From Proteobacteria bacterium UBA964 (GTDB lineage Bacteria; Pseudomonadota; Gammaproteobacteria; Steroidobacterales; Steroidobacteraceae), in assembly GCA_002292945.1 (NCBI GenBank), contig DBCG01000014.1:4235-18426 (forward strand): 14,192 nucleotides of DNA. Direction: 5' to 3'. The position numbers were made by a program, and so were the translations under genes. Positions within the stretch are counted from its first letter, which is position 1; each line of letters opens with the position of its first letter. Below, piece after piece: positions 1 through 6,929 of this stretch. The notes beneath the pieces were generated by a model that made no database searches, had not been told where the DNA came from, and saw nothing but the letters and a program-made list of their open reading frames with translations.

Positions 1-1
1 G

Positions 2-517
2 GTGTTCCGCTATCCGCCCGATCGATCGGTGAACTTCGTCAAGCGCGTGGTCGGCCTGCCCGGGGACAGCGTGGAAGTGCGTGACGATCAACTGATCATC
101 AACGGCGTCGCGGTGCCGCTCGAACAGAAGGGGCGCTATTCGGACGGCTGCTACCTCAACATGCGTATGGCCGAGGAGACCCTGGACGGGCGCCGACATC
201 AGGTGATGCATTGCCTGTCGGCGGACTACCTGCCGGTCGCGCCGCTCGCCGCCTGCAACCGCGATATCCCGCAGGGCTACCTCTGCAACGAGGCGACCGC
301 CGGCATCAGCGCCGATACCGGAGACAAGCTGCTGCAGGTGCCGGCCGGACATTACCTGGCGATCGGCGACAACCGCGACAACAGCAGTGACGGGCGGGCG
401 TGGGGTTTCATCCCCGAGGACCACTTGGTGGGACGCGCGAGTCTGGTCTGGTTCAACTGGGACCTGCAACGCAGCGGCGGTCCGGATTGGGCGCGCATCG
501 GGACCCGCATCGATTGA
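2..517 (+). CDS. lepB: Signal peptidase I, C-terminal part (5' end outside the window)
   Basis: Membrane-bound leader peptidase that removes signal peptides from exported proteins on the periplasmic face. The visible 171 codons begin in the box-D region, FRYPPD followed by KRVVGLPGD. The Lys of that motif (residue 14 of the fragment, codon 41-43) aligns with the general-base lysine. Box E, GDNRDNSSDGRAWGF, lies at 365-409. The transmembrane segments and the nucleophilic Ser of box B must lie upstream, so the GTG at base 2 is an internal Val codon, not a start. The segment between boxes D and E is shorter than in E. coli and has four cysteines (fragment residues 50, 71, 85, 95), which could form disulfides in the periplasm. 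The stop codon overlaps the probable rnc start. The family call is secure from the two boxes. Confidence 0.95.
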   Translation: MFRYPPDRSVNFVKRVVGLPGDSVEVRDDQLIINGVAVPLEQKGRYSDGCYLNMRMAEETLDGRRHQVMHCLSADYLPVAPLAACNRDIPQGYLCNEATAGISADTGDKLLQVPAGHYLAIGDNRDNSSDGRAWGFIPEDHLVGRASLVWFNWDLQRSGGPDWARIGTRID

Positions 518-1218
518 CCAGCGCCATCACCCCGGGTTTTCCAGCCAAGTGGTTGCGCGATCGCCTCGGGATCGTGCCTAACGAGATGTCGTTGTTCGAG
601 GCTGCCTTCACCCATCGCAGCGCGCCCGGACGCATCAACAACGAACGGCTCGAGTTCCTGGGCGACGCGGTGCTCAACCTGCTGGCCGCCGAGCTGCTCT
701 ACCAGCGTTTTCCGGCGGCGAGCGAGGGGGACCTCAGTCGTTTGCGGGCGCGGCTGGTCAGCACGGGACCGCTCGCCGAGGCGGCGCAGTCGCTGGGGCT
801 CGGCGATGAGCTGCGGCTCGGCTCGGGTGAACTCAAGACCGGCGGCTTCCGACGCGAGTCCATCCTCGCCGACGCCCTCGAGGCGCTGATCGGTGCCGTC
901 TACCTCGATGCCGGCCTCGAGGCGGCTCGCGCCGTGGTGACGCGTTTTTGCGGACCCTTGATCGATTCTCTGCCGCCACCGGAGGATCTGAAGGATCCGA
1001 AGACCCGGCTGCAGGAGCTGCTGCAGGGTCGCGGGCTCGCCTTGCCGGAATACCGTGTCGAGCAGGTCTCGGGCGAGCCCCATGCGCAGCATTTTTCGGT
1101 GCGGTGCGAGGTCCCTGAATTGCACATCGCCACGGTGGGTGAAGGTTCGAGCCGTCGCCGTGCGGAACAGGATGCGGCTCAACACGTGCTTGATGGTTTG
1201 GCCGGGGAGGTCCGATGA
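514..1218 (+). CDS. rnc: Ribonuclease III
   Basis: Double-strand-specific endoribonuclease that cuts the 16S and 23S precursors out of the rRNA transcript and processes some mRNAs. With a TTG start at 514 the protein has 234 residues (E. coli: 226). The signature NERLEFLGD lies at residues 43-51. Metal-binding Glu47, Asp51, Asp120 and Glu123 align with E. coli E41, D45, D114 and E117 at a constant offset of 6, which supports this start. A double-stranded RNA-binding domain follows from about residue 160, beginning DPKTRLQE and ending in the GEGSSRRRAEQDAA helix. The frame is open further upstream to an ATG at 400, but that stretch lies inside lepB and has no RNase III homology. The ATG at 586 would remove the first helix. 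The TTG overlaps the lepB stop (TTGA) and the gene ends in an ATGA overlap with era. Confidence 0.95.
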   Translation: MTSAITPGFPAKWLRDRLGIVPNEMSLFEAAFTHRSAPGRINNERLEFLGDAVLNLLAAELLYQRFPAASEGDLSRLRARLVSTGPLAEAAQSLGLGDELRLGSGELKTGGFRRESILADALEALIGAVYLDAGLEAARAVVTRFCGPLIDSLPPPEDLKDPKTRLQELLQGRGLALPEYRVEQVSGEPHAQHFSVRCEVPELHIATVGEGSSRRRAEQDAAQHVLDGLAGEVR

Positions 1219-2159
1219 ACGATCCGTCGACAGAGATGGGCGACCTGTCTGCAGGTGCGCCGGCGGAAAGCGCGGCGCCGTTCCGCGCCGGTTTTGCCGC
1301 CTTGGTCGGACGACCCAATGTCGGCAAGTCCACGCTGCTGAACGCCTTGGTCGGCGAGAAGCTCTCGATCGTCACGCCTCGTCCGCAGACGACGCGCCAT
1401 CGCATCGTCGGGCTGGTACATCGCCCGGAGGCCCAGATCGCGTTCGTCGACACGCCGGGGTTGCATGTCGGGGGCAAGCGGGCGCTGAACCGCGCGATGA
1501 ACCGCGCGGCCGGTGCAGCCTTGGTGGACGCCGACATCGTCGTGTTCGTCGTCGAAGCCCTGCGTTGGAACGCCGAGGACGAAGCCGTGATGCAGCGCAT
1601 CCGCGACGCGGGGCGACCAGCGCTCGCGGTGGTGAGCAAAGCGGACCTCATCCAACCGCGGCAACTTTTGTTGCCGTTCATCGCCGAACTGGCTGCCCGG
1701 CATCCGTTTCTCGGCATCGTGCCGGTCTCCGCACGCCGCGACGAGAACCTCGAGCCGCTGGTCGCCGCCATCTCGGCGTTGCTGCCGGAGTCGCCGCCGC
1801 TGTTCGATGCCGAGGACCGTACCGACCGCGACCTGCGTTTCCGCATATCGGAGATCGTGCGCGAGAAGCTCACGCTCGAGCTCAACCAGGAAGTGCCCTA
1901 CGGCATCGCCGTGGGGGTCGAGCGTCTCGAAGAGGAGGACGGTCGACCGGTCGTCCATGTGGTCATCTGGGTGGACCGCGAAGGCCAGAAGCCGATCGTG
2001 ATCGGCGCCGGAGGCGCCCGCCTGAAGCGTGTCGGAACGGCGGCGCGCCGCGAGATCTCGGCCCTTCTCGACGGGCGTTGTCATCTCGAGCTTTGGGTCA
2101 AGGTCCGCGAGAACTGGGCCGACAACGCCGCCGCACTGCGATCGCTCGGGCTGGAGTGA
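1215..2159 (+). CDS. era: GTPase Era, ribosome assembly factor
   Basis: Essential GTPase that binds the 3' end of 16S rRNA and checks maturation of the small ribosomal subunit. It has 314 residues against 301 in E. coli; most of the extra length is an N-terminal extension rich in Ala, Ser and Pro. G1 is GRPNVGKS at residues 32-39, followed by the switch region TPRPQTTRHRI, G3 DTPG, and G5 in PVSARR. The G4 motif reads SKAD (Ser141) where NKxD is usual. The C-terminal KH domain has the GxxG loop as IGAGGARLK and ends with HLELWVKVRENWADN and RSLGLE, a strong Era hallmark. A GGGGAGG Shine-Dalgarno sequence sits at 1204-1210, four bases before the ATG, which overlaps the rnc stop. Confidence 0.96.
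   Translation: MNDPSTEMGDLSAGAPAESAAPFRAGFAALVGRPNVGKSTLLNALVGEKLSIVTPRPQTTRHRIVGLVHRPEAQIAFVDTPGLHVGGKRALNRAMNRAAGAALVDADIVVFVVEALRWNAEDEAVMQRIRDAGRPALAVVSKADLIQPRQLLLPFIAELAARHPFLGIVPVSARRDENLEPLVAAISALLPESPPLFDAEDRTDRDLRFRISEIVREKLTLELNQEVPYGIAVGVERLEEEDGRPVVHVVIWVDREGQKPIVIGAGGARLKRVGTAARREISALLDGRCHLELWVKVRENWADNAAALRSLGLE
2153..2156 (+). promoter_or_regulatory. Shine-Dalgarno favouring the recO GTG at 2162
   Basis: GGAG lies inside the last codons of era, five bases before the GTG at 2162. It favours that start over the in-frame GTG at 2156. The latter would overlap the era stop as GTGA, like most junctions in this run, but has only a weaker CGGG five bases upstream. Both remain possible, and the choice changes the protein by two residues. 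Confidence 0.45.
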
Positions 2160-2161
2160 CG

Positions 2162-2965
2162 GTGCGCGGGCGCCGCGTAGAGCTCGACGCCGTGTTCGTG
2201 CTGCACCACCGACCGTGGCGCGACACCAGCCGGATGCTCGACGTTTTCACGCGGGAGCACGGACGGCTCATGCTGTTCGCGCGCGGTGTACGCGGTCCGC
2301 GTTCGCGCAGCGCCTCGTTGTTGCAGCCGTTCGTACCGTTGCTCGCCTCGTGGACCGGATCGGGCGAGACTGCACAGCTGACGCAGGTCGAGGCGGCACC
2401 CGGCGGGTCTGTCGCTGGCCTGCCCGCCGGGGCGCTGCTCTCCGGCTGGTATCTCAACGAATTGTTGTTGAAGCTCGTGCTGCGCGCCGACCCCCAGCCG
2501 GCCGTGTTCGACCTCTACGCCCGCACGCTCGATCGGCTGCGCGACGGGCAAGCGGTCGCGGCGGTGCTGCGCGGTTTCGAGCGCGATCTGCTCGTGCAGC
2601 TCGGTTTCGGTCTCGAACTCGGTCGCGAGGCGCAGGGTGGCGCGCCGCTGCAGGCCGACAGGTATTATCATTTCCACCCCAGCCTCGGCTTCGTCGCGAC
2701 AAGCGACGATGCGGAGGCGGCTTACGCCGGCCGGTCGCTGCTGGCGTTGGCGGAAGATGATCTGCAGGAGGATGCCGTGCTCGAAGATGCCCGACGGCTG
2801 ATGCGCACTGCGTTGGATGACGCGTTGGAGGGCCGCGAGTTGCGCACACGCAGCGTGGCGCGCGCCGTGACGCGCAGCGCTGCGCGGGCTGCGGCATCGT
2901 CCGTCCAGGTGGCGTCTGCTGCCGTGCCGGCGGTCGGGCCGCCTTCCGGGGAGACGTCGACATGA
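2162..2965 (+). CDS. recO: DNA repair protein RecO
   Basis: Recombination mediator of the RecFOR pathway, which helps load RecA on SSB-coated single-stranded DNA at gaps. The N-terminal OB-fold contains FVLHHRPWRDTSRMLDVFT and GRLMLFARGVRGPRS, matching the E. coli pattern FVLHSRPW...MLDVFT. LLQPFVPLL and the YLNELLLKL helix follow, then the C-terminal helical domain with LRGFERDLLVQLGF and ELRTRSVARAV. The length is 267 residues against 242 in E. coli. The excess is a low-complexity Ala/Ser/Val/Pro-rich tail after about residue 235, for which I know no function. The start is a GTG two bases after the era stop, with a GTG at 2156 as alternative. The end overlaps pdxJ by four bases. The reading frame extends far upstream through era but only as an antisense-free shadow there. 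Confidence 0.92.
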   Translation: MRGRRVELDAVFVLHHRPWRDTSRMLDVFTREHGRLMLFARGVRGPRSRSASLLQPFVPLLASWTGSGETAQLTQVEAAPGGSVAGLPAGALLSGWYLNELLLKLVLRADPQPAVFDLYARTLDRLRDGQAVAAVLRGFERDLLVQLGFGLELGREAQGGAPLQADRYYHFHPSLGFVATSDDAEAAYAGRSLLALAEDDLQEDAVLEDARRLMRTALDDALEGRELRTRSVARAVTRSAARAAASSVQVASAAVPAVGPPSGETST

Positions 2966-3744
2966 CGGTCGCTGCCGCCACCGGCGGACCCGGTCACCTG
3001 GCGCTCGGCGTCAACATCGACCATGTGGCGACCCTGCGCCAGGCGCGTCGTATCCACTACCCGAGCCCCTTGGAGGCGGCCTTGGTCGCCGAGCGCGCGG
3101 GAGCCGACAACATCACGCTGCACCTGCGCGAGGATCGTCGCCACATCCAGGATGCCGATGTCGAGGCGATGCGGCCATTGCTCGCGACCCGCATGAACCT
3201 CGAACTGGCGGTCACCGACGAGATGATCGACTTCGCCTGCCGGATCCGTCCGGCGGATTGTTGTCTGGTGCCCGAGCGTCGGGCGGAGATCACGACTGAG
3301 GGTGGCCTCGACATCGCCGCGCAGGTGGCACGGTTGAGCGCCGAGTGCGCGCGGCTCACCGCCGCAGGCATCCGCGTCGCTTTGTTCATCGATCCCGATC
3401 CGGTGCAGATCGAGGCCGCAGCGCGGGTCGGTGCCCCGGTCGTAGAGCTGCATACCGGTCGCTATTGCGAGGTTTCCGGTGCGGATACGGCCAGCGAGCT
3501 TGCGCGGCTGCGTCTCGCGTCGCGGATCGCGGTCGAGCATGGCCTCGAGGTGCACGCCGGTCACGGTCTCAACGGCGACAATGTCGCTGCGGTAGCCGCG
3601 ATCCCTGAGGTGGTCGAACTCAACATCGGCCATTCCATCGTCGCGCGCGCGGTGTTCATCGGTTTTGCAGCGGCGGTCGCCGAGATGCGCGGGCTGATGA
3701 CAGCCGCGCGGCTTACGGCCGGCGATGGGAGGAAGACGGCATGA
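2962..3744 (+). CDS. pdxJ: Pyridoxine 5'-phosphate synthase
   Basis: Catalyses the last ring-closing step of the DXP-dependent vitamin B6 pathway, condensing 1-deoxyxylulose 5-phosphate with the aminoacetone phosphate made by PdxA. The 260-residue protein reads LGVNIDHVATLRQAR near the start, then HLREDRRHI at 54-62, TRMNLELAVT with Glu81, CLVPERR, TTEGGLD, VELHTGRY, HAGHGLN around His201, and ELNIGHSIV. His54 and Glu81 align with the active-site His45 and Glu72 of E. coli PdxJ. A short extra N-terminus precedes the conserved barrel. GGGGAG at 2948-2953, eight bases before the ATG, is a good ribosome-binding site inside the recO tail. Its place after recO is the usual one in Gammaproteobacteria. 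Confidence 0.97.
   Translation: MTVAAATGGPGHLALGVNIDHVATLRQARRIHYPSPLEAALVAERAGADNITLHLREDRRHIQDADVEAMRPLLATRMNLELAVTDEMIDFACRIRPADCCLVPERRAEITTEGGLDIAAQVARLSAECARLTAAGIRVALFIDPDPVQIEAAARVGAPVVELHTGRYCEVSGADTASELARLRLASRIAVEHGLEVHAGHGLNGDNVAAVAAIPEVVELNIGHSIVARAVFIGFAAAVAEMRGLMTAARLTAGDGRKTA
3727..3734 (+). promoter_or_regulatory. Shine-Dalgarno of the 3'-5' exonuclease gene
   Basis: GGGAGGAA lies six bases before the ATG at 3741 and inside the last codons of pdxJ. It is the strongest ribosome-binding site in this run and supports the ATGA-overlap start of the downstream exonuclease gene. Confidence 0.6.
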
Positions 3745-4520
3745 CCGTGTTGGTGTTCGACATCGAGACCATCCCGGACATCGAGCTCGGGCGGCGTACT
3801 TTCGGCTTGGACGGTCTGAGCGATGCACAAGTGGCCGAGGCGATGTTCGCCCAGGCCCGGCGGCATTCGGGGAGCGATTTCCTGCCGCATGAACAGCATC
3901 GGATCGTGGCGATCTCTTGCGTCCTTCGCCAGGCCGGTACGCTGAGCGTCTGGAGCCTCGGCGACCTCGATTCGGGTGAGGACGAGCTGGTGCGGCGTTT
4001 CTTCGACGGCATCGAGCGCCACACGCCCGATCTCGTGTCGTGGAACGGCGGTGGCTTCGATCTGCCGGTGCTGCACTATCGTGCACTCAAGCACGGCATC
4101 GTGGCGCAACGATACTGGGAGAACGGGCAGGGTGATTCCAGCTTCCGCTGGAACAACTACCAGAGCCGTTACCACGAACGGCACACCGACCTCATGGATG
4201 TGTTGTCGGGCTTCCAACCGCGCGCCAAGGCGAGCCTGATGGACATGGCGTACCTGCTAGGTCTGCCGGGCAAACTCGGTTTCTCTGGCGCCGAGGTATG
4301 GCCCGCCTACCAAGCGGGCGATCTGCAGGGCATCCGCCGATACTGCGAGACCGATGTGCTCAACACCTGGCTCGTGTTCCTGCGGTTCCAGCACATGCGC
4401 GGTCGCATCGACACCACCGAACTCGCCGAGGAGCACCGGCGCGTGCGTGACCTGCTGGCCGGATCGACCGAGCCGCATCTCGCCGAGTTCCTGGCCGCGT
4501 GGGATACGCCGGCGACATGA
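3741..4520 (+). CDS. Predicted PolB-like 3'-5' exonuclease (DEDDy type)
   Basis: A 259-residue protein of the RNase H-like family related to the proofreading domain of family B DNA polymerases (COG3298, PF10108). All three exonuclease motifs are present. Exo I is FDIETIP with Asp7 and Glu9. Exo II is NGGGFDLPVL with Asp107. Exo III is YCETD with Tyr201 and Asp205, which makes it a DEDDy enzyme that should be active with two metal ions. Other family features are HRIVAISCV, WNNYQSRYHERHTDLMDVLSGF and the GLPGK stretch. There is no polymerase domain, signal peptide or membrane segment, so it should be cytoplasmic. To my knowledge the natural substrate is not established. It overlaps pdxJ and rlmD by four bases on each side. 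Nearby repair (recO) and RNA-processing (rnc, rlmD) genes allow either a DNA or an RNA role, which is inference only. Confidence 0.88.
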   Translation: MTVLVFDIETIPDIELGRRTFGLDGLSDAQVAEAMFAQARRHSGSDFLPHEQHRIVAISCVLRQAGTLSVWSLGDLDSGEDELVRRFFDGIERHTPDLVSWNGGGFDLPVLHYRALKHGIVAQRYWENGQGDSSFRWNNYQSRYHERHTDLMDVLSGFQPRAKASLMDMAYLLGLPGKLGFSGAEVWPAYQAGDLQGIRRYCETDVLNTWLVFLRFQHMRGRIDTTELAEEHRRVRDLLAGSTEPHLAEFLAAWDTPAT

Positions 4521-5884
4521 CCCGCGGGTCGATGCAGCCCGGTCCGCCCGAGGAGGGCGTCGTGACCGCACTCAACCACGATGGCGAGGGGGTCTTGCGC
4601 GGCGAGAAGACCGCGTTCGTGCCCGGGGCGCTGCCCGGTGAGCAGATCCGCTTCCGGCGGGTGCGTCGTCACCGGCAACATGACGAGGCGGAGCTGCTCG
4701 AGCTCGTGACGACGTCCCCCTCGCGTGTGGCGCCGCCCTGCACGCACTTCGGCGTCTGCGGGGGCTGCGCCATGCAGCACATCGACCCGGCCGCCCAGAT
4801 CGCTGCCAAGCAGGCCGAGATCGCGGCGACGCTCGCGCGTATCGGCCGCGTGGAGCCGCGTCGTTGGCTCGAGCCTGTGCGTGGGCCGTCACTCGGCTAT
4901 CGGCGTCGTGCGCGTCTCGGCGCGAAGTTCGTCCCCAAGCGCGGGCGGGTATTGGTCGGGTTCCGTGAACGGTCAAAACCCTATGTGGCGGCGCTCGACG
5001 CCTGCGCGGTGTTGGCGCCGCCGCTCGATGGTCTGATCACGCCCTTGTCGGAGCTGCTCACCGGGCTCGACAGTCGACGCACGATCCCACAGGTGGAGGT
5101 CGCGGTCGGCGAGGATGCCGTGTCGCTCGTTTTCAGGGTGCTCGAACCGCCGGGTATGTCCGATCTCGCGGCACTCCATTCCTTCGGCGAGGCCCAGGGG
5201 CTGCGCATCCACCTGCAGCCCGCCGGCAACGACAGCATCCGACTGCTGCGTGGGCCCGATGCGCAGTGGGCCGCTGCAGCGGCGGCCGACGAGCCGTGGC
5301 TGCACTACTCGCTACCCGTCGCCGGCCGCGATGAAGACCTGCGCTTCGCTTTCCGGCCCACCGACTTCATCCAGGTCAATGCTGCGGTCAACCGGATGTT
5401 GGTCGCGCAGGCGGTCGATCTTCTCGAGGTCGGCCCTGAAGACCGGGTGCTCGACCTCTTCTGCGGTCTGGGCAACTTCACGCTGCCGCTCGCGCTGCGC
5501 GCACGCGAGGTGGTCGGCATCGAAGGGGATGCCGCGCTGGTGGCGCGCGGCACCCAGAACGCCGCGCTCAACGGGATCGGCAACGCGGTGTTCCATGCGG
5601 CCGATCTCGCGTCAGCCGAGGGTGGTGCGGCCGCGTTGGCCGGTGGCTTCAGCCGTGTGCTGCTCGATCCGCCTCGAGCGGGTGCGCTCGAGGTGTTGCC
5701 GCGGATCGCTGCACTCGGCGCCGAGCGCATCGTCTATGTCTCCTGCCATCCCGGGACGCTCGCCCGTGATCTCGAGCAGCTCTGCCATGTCCATGGCTAT
5801 CGCCTCGAGGCTGCCGGCGTGATAGACATGTTCCCCCACACGACGCATGTGGAATCCATGGCAGTCTTGGAGCGCGCCCGATGA
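4517..5884 (+). CDS. rlmD: 23S rRNA (uracil-1939-C5)-methyltransferase
   Basis: SAM-dependent enzyme that makes 5-methyluridine at position 1939 of 23S rRNA; older name RumA. From the ATG at 4517 it has 455 residues (E. coli: 433). An N-terminal TRAM domain (EEGVVTALNHDGEGV to about residue 65) separates it from RlmC. The iron-sulfur cluster ligands are Cys75, Cys81, Cys84 and Cys163, offset by one from E. coli C74, C80, C83 and C162. SAM motif I is LDLFCGLGNF from residue 312, preceded by DFIQVN. DPPRAG follows, and the catalytic Cys410 lies in SCHPGTLARD; the protein ends with DMFPHTTHVESM. A GTG at 4499 would add six residues, but ATG 4517 continues the ATGA-overlap pattern. No good Shine-Dalgarno is seen, so translation is probably coupled to the upstream gene. 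Confidence 0.95.
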   Translation: MTRGSMQPGPPEEGVVTALNHDGEGVLRGEKTAFVPGALPGEQIRFRRVRRHRQHDEAELLELVTTSPSRVAPPCTHFGVCGGCAMQHIDPAAQIAAKQAEIAATLARIGRVEPRRWLEPVRGPSLGYRRRARLGAKFVPKRGRVLVGFRERSKPYVAALDACAVLAPPLDGLITPLSELLTGLDSRRTIPQVEVAVGEDAVSLVFRVLEPPGMSDLAALHSFGEAQGLRIHLQPAGNDSIRLLRGPDAQWAAAAAADEPWLHYSLPVAGRDEDLRFAFRPTDFIQVNAAVNRMLVAQAVDLLEVGPEDRVLDLFCGLGNFTLPLALRAREVVGIEGDAALVARGTQNAALNGIGNAVFHAADLASAEGGAAALAGGFSRVLLDPPRAGALEVLPRIAALGAERIVYVSCHPGTLARDLEQLCHVHGYRLEAAGVIDMFPHTTHVESMAVLERAR

Positions 5885-6921
5885 CCCTCGGCCCACTCAT
5901 GATCGATCTCGAGGGGACGGTGCTTCAGCCGGAGGAGCGCGAGATGTTGGCGCACCCGTCGGTCGGCAGCGTGATCCTCTTCGCCCGCAACTACGCCGAA
6001 CCCGAGCAGTTGACCCGGTTGGTCGCCGATATCCACGCGGTGCGCTCGCCGGCGTTGATCGTCGGCGTCGATCACGAAGGCGGACGGGTCCAGCGCTTCC
6101 GAGCGGGGTTCTCCAAGTTGCCGCCGTTGCGCCGCATCGGCCATGAACATGACGCCGACCCGCAGGCCGGGGCGGCGATGGCGCGGGAGCTCGGCTGGCT
6201 GATGGCTGCGGAACTGCGCGCACACGGCGTCGATCTGTCGTTCGCGCCCTGCGTCGATCTCGACTACGGGGTGAGCGAGGTCATCGGAGACCGCGCATTG
6301 CATGCCGACCCGGCGGTGGTCGGTGCGCTGGCGGTCGCCTATCAGGCCGGTATGCGCAGCGCCGGCATGTCGGCGACGGCCAAACATTTCCCGGGTCATG
6401 GGGCGGTCGTGGCCGACTCGCACCATGCGCTGCCGGTGGACCGCCGCCGGCTCGTCGACCTGGATGCCGACATCGCACCCTATCGGCTCTTGATCGCCAA
6501 CGGGCTCGCCGGCGTGATGGTGGCGCATGTGCTGTACCCAGAGGTCGATTCGGTGCCGGCAAGCGCGTCAGCGCGGTGGATCCGCGGCATCCTGCGCGAG
6601 GAGCTGCGTTTCCAAGGCGTGGTCTTCGCCGATGACCTCTCGATGGTGGGCGCCGCAGCCGTGGGCGGCATCGTCGAGCGTGCCGAGCGTGCGCTGGACG
6701 CCGGCTGCGATGTGCTCCCGGTCTGCAACCATCGACCGAGCGCGATCGCCGTGATCGAGGGTCTGAAAGCTGCACCGGATCCGGTCGCGGCACTGCGGCG
6801 CGTGCGATTGCGCGGTCGTCCGCAGCAGGACATCGAGGCCTTGCGTGCCTCGGATCGATGGCGGATGGCGCAGCAGGCCTTGGAGCGCTGCACGGCGCCG
6901 CCGGACCTGCGTCTGGCCTGA
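5881..6921 (+). CDS. nagZ: Beta-N-acetylhexosaminidase NagZ (GH3)
   Basis: Cytoplasmic glycosidase that removes N-acetylglucosamine from 1,6-anhydro-muropeptides in peptidoglycan recycling, supplying the muropeptides that AmpR senses in species with inducible AmpC. The 346 residues (E. coli: 341) contain GPLMIDLEGT, ILFARNY, VGVDHEGGRVQRF, SFAPCVDLD, AKHFPGHGAVVADSHHALP at 167-185 and FADDLSM at 249-255. By alignment, Asp252 is the nucleophile, and Asp179 with His181 form the catalytic dyad on the mobile loop. No signal peptide is seen, as expected. GGAG at 5869-5872 lies eight bases before the ATG, which overlaps the rlmD stop. It is the last gene of the run and ends 8 bases from the convergent csiV-like gene, leaving no room for a terminator between them. 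Confidence 0.96.
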   Translation: MTLGPLMIDLEGTVLQPEEREMLAHPSVGSVILFARNYAEPEQLTRLVADIHAVRSPALIVGVDHEGGRVQRFRAGFSKLPPLRRIGHEHDADPQAGAAMARELGWLMAAELRAHGVDLSFAPCVDLDYGVSEVIGDRALHADPAVVGALAVAYQAGMRSAGMSATAKHFPGHGAVVADSHHALPVDRRRLVDLDADIAPYRLLIANGLAGVMVAHVLYPEVDSVPASASARWIRGILREELRFQGVVFADDLSMVGAAAVGGIVERAERALDAGCDVLPVCNHRPSAIAVIEGLKAAPDPVAALRRVRLRGRPQQDIEALRASDRWRMAQQALERCTAPPDLRLA

Positions 6922-6929
6922 CCTCCCGC

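Noticed and set aside
400..513. Upstream extension of the rnc frame to an ATG at 400
   Set aside because: It lies wholly inside lepB box E and the lepB C-terminus and has no RNase III similarity; the family N-terminus begins after 514.
833..1885. Long minus-strand open frame (350 residues) opposite rnc and era
   Set aside because: Composition is Arg/Ala/Ser-rich without domains, and it is antisense to two well-conserved genes; a typical high-GC shadow.
1989..2040. Era KH loop reading GAGG instead of the E. coli GNKG
   Set aside because: The GxxG frame is intact and the two middle positions vary widely among Era proteins, so this is not notable.
1055..2161. Upstream open stretch in the recO frame
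   Set aside because: It runs through rnc and era with Arg-rich, domain-free translation; RecO homology starts only after 2162.
2722..4086. 454-residue minus-strand open frame opposite recO, pdxJ and the exonuclease
   Set aside because: No recognisable motif, and it spans three real genes; long only because stop codons are rare at this GC.
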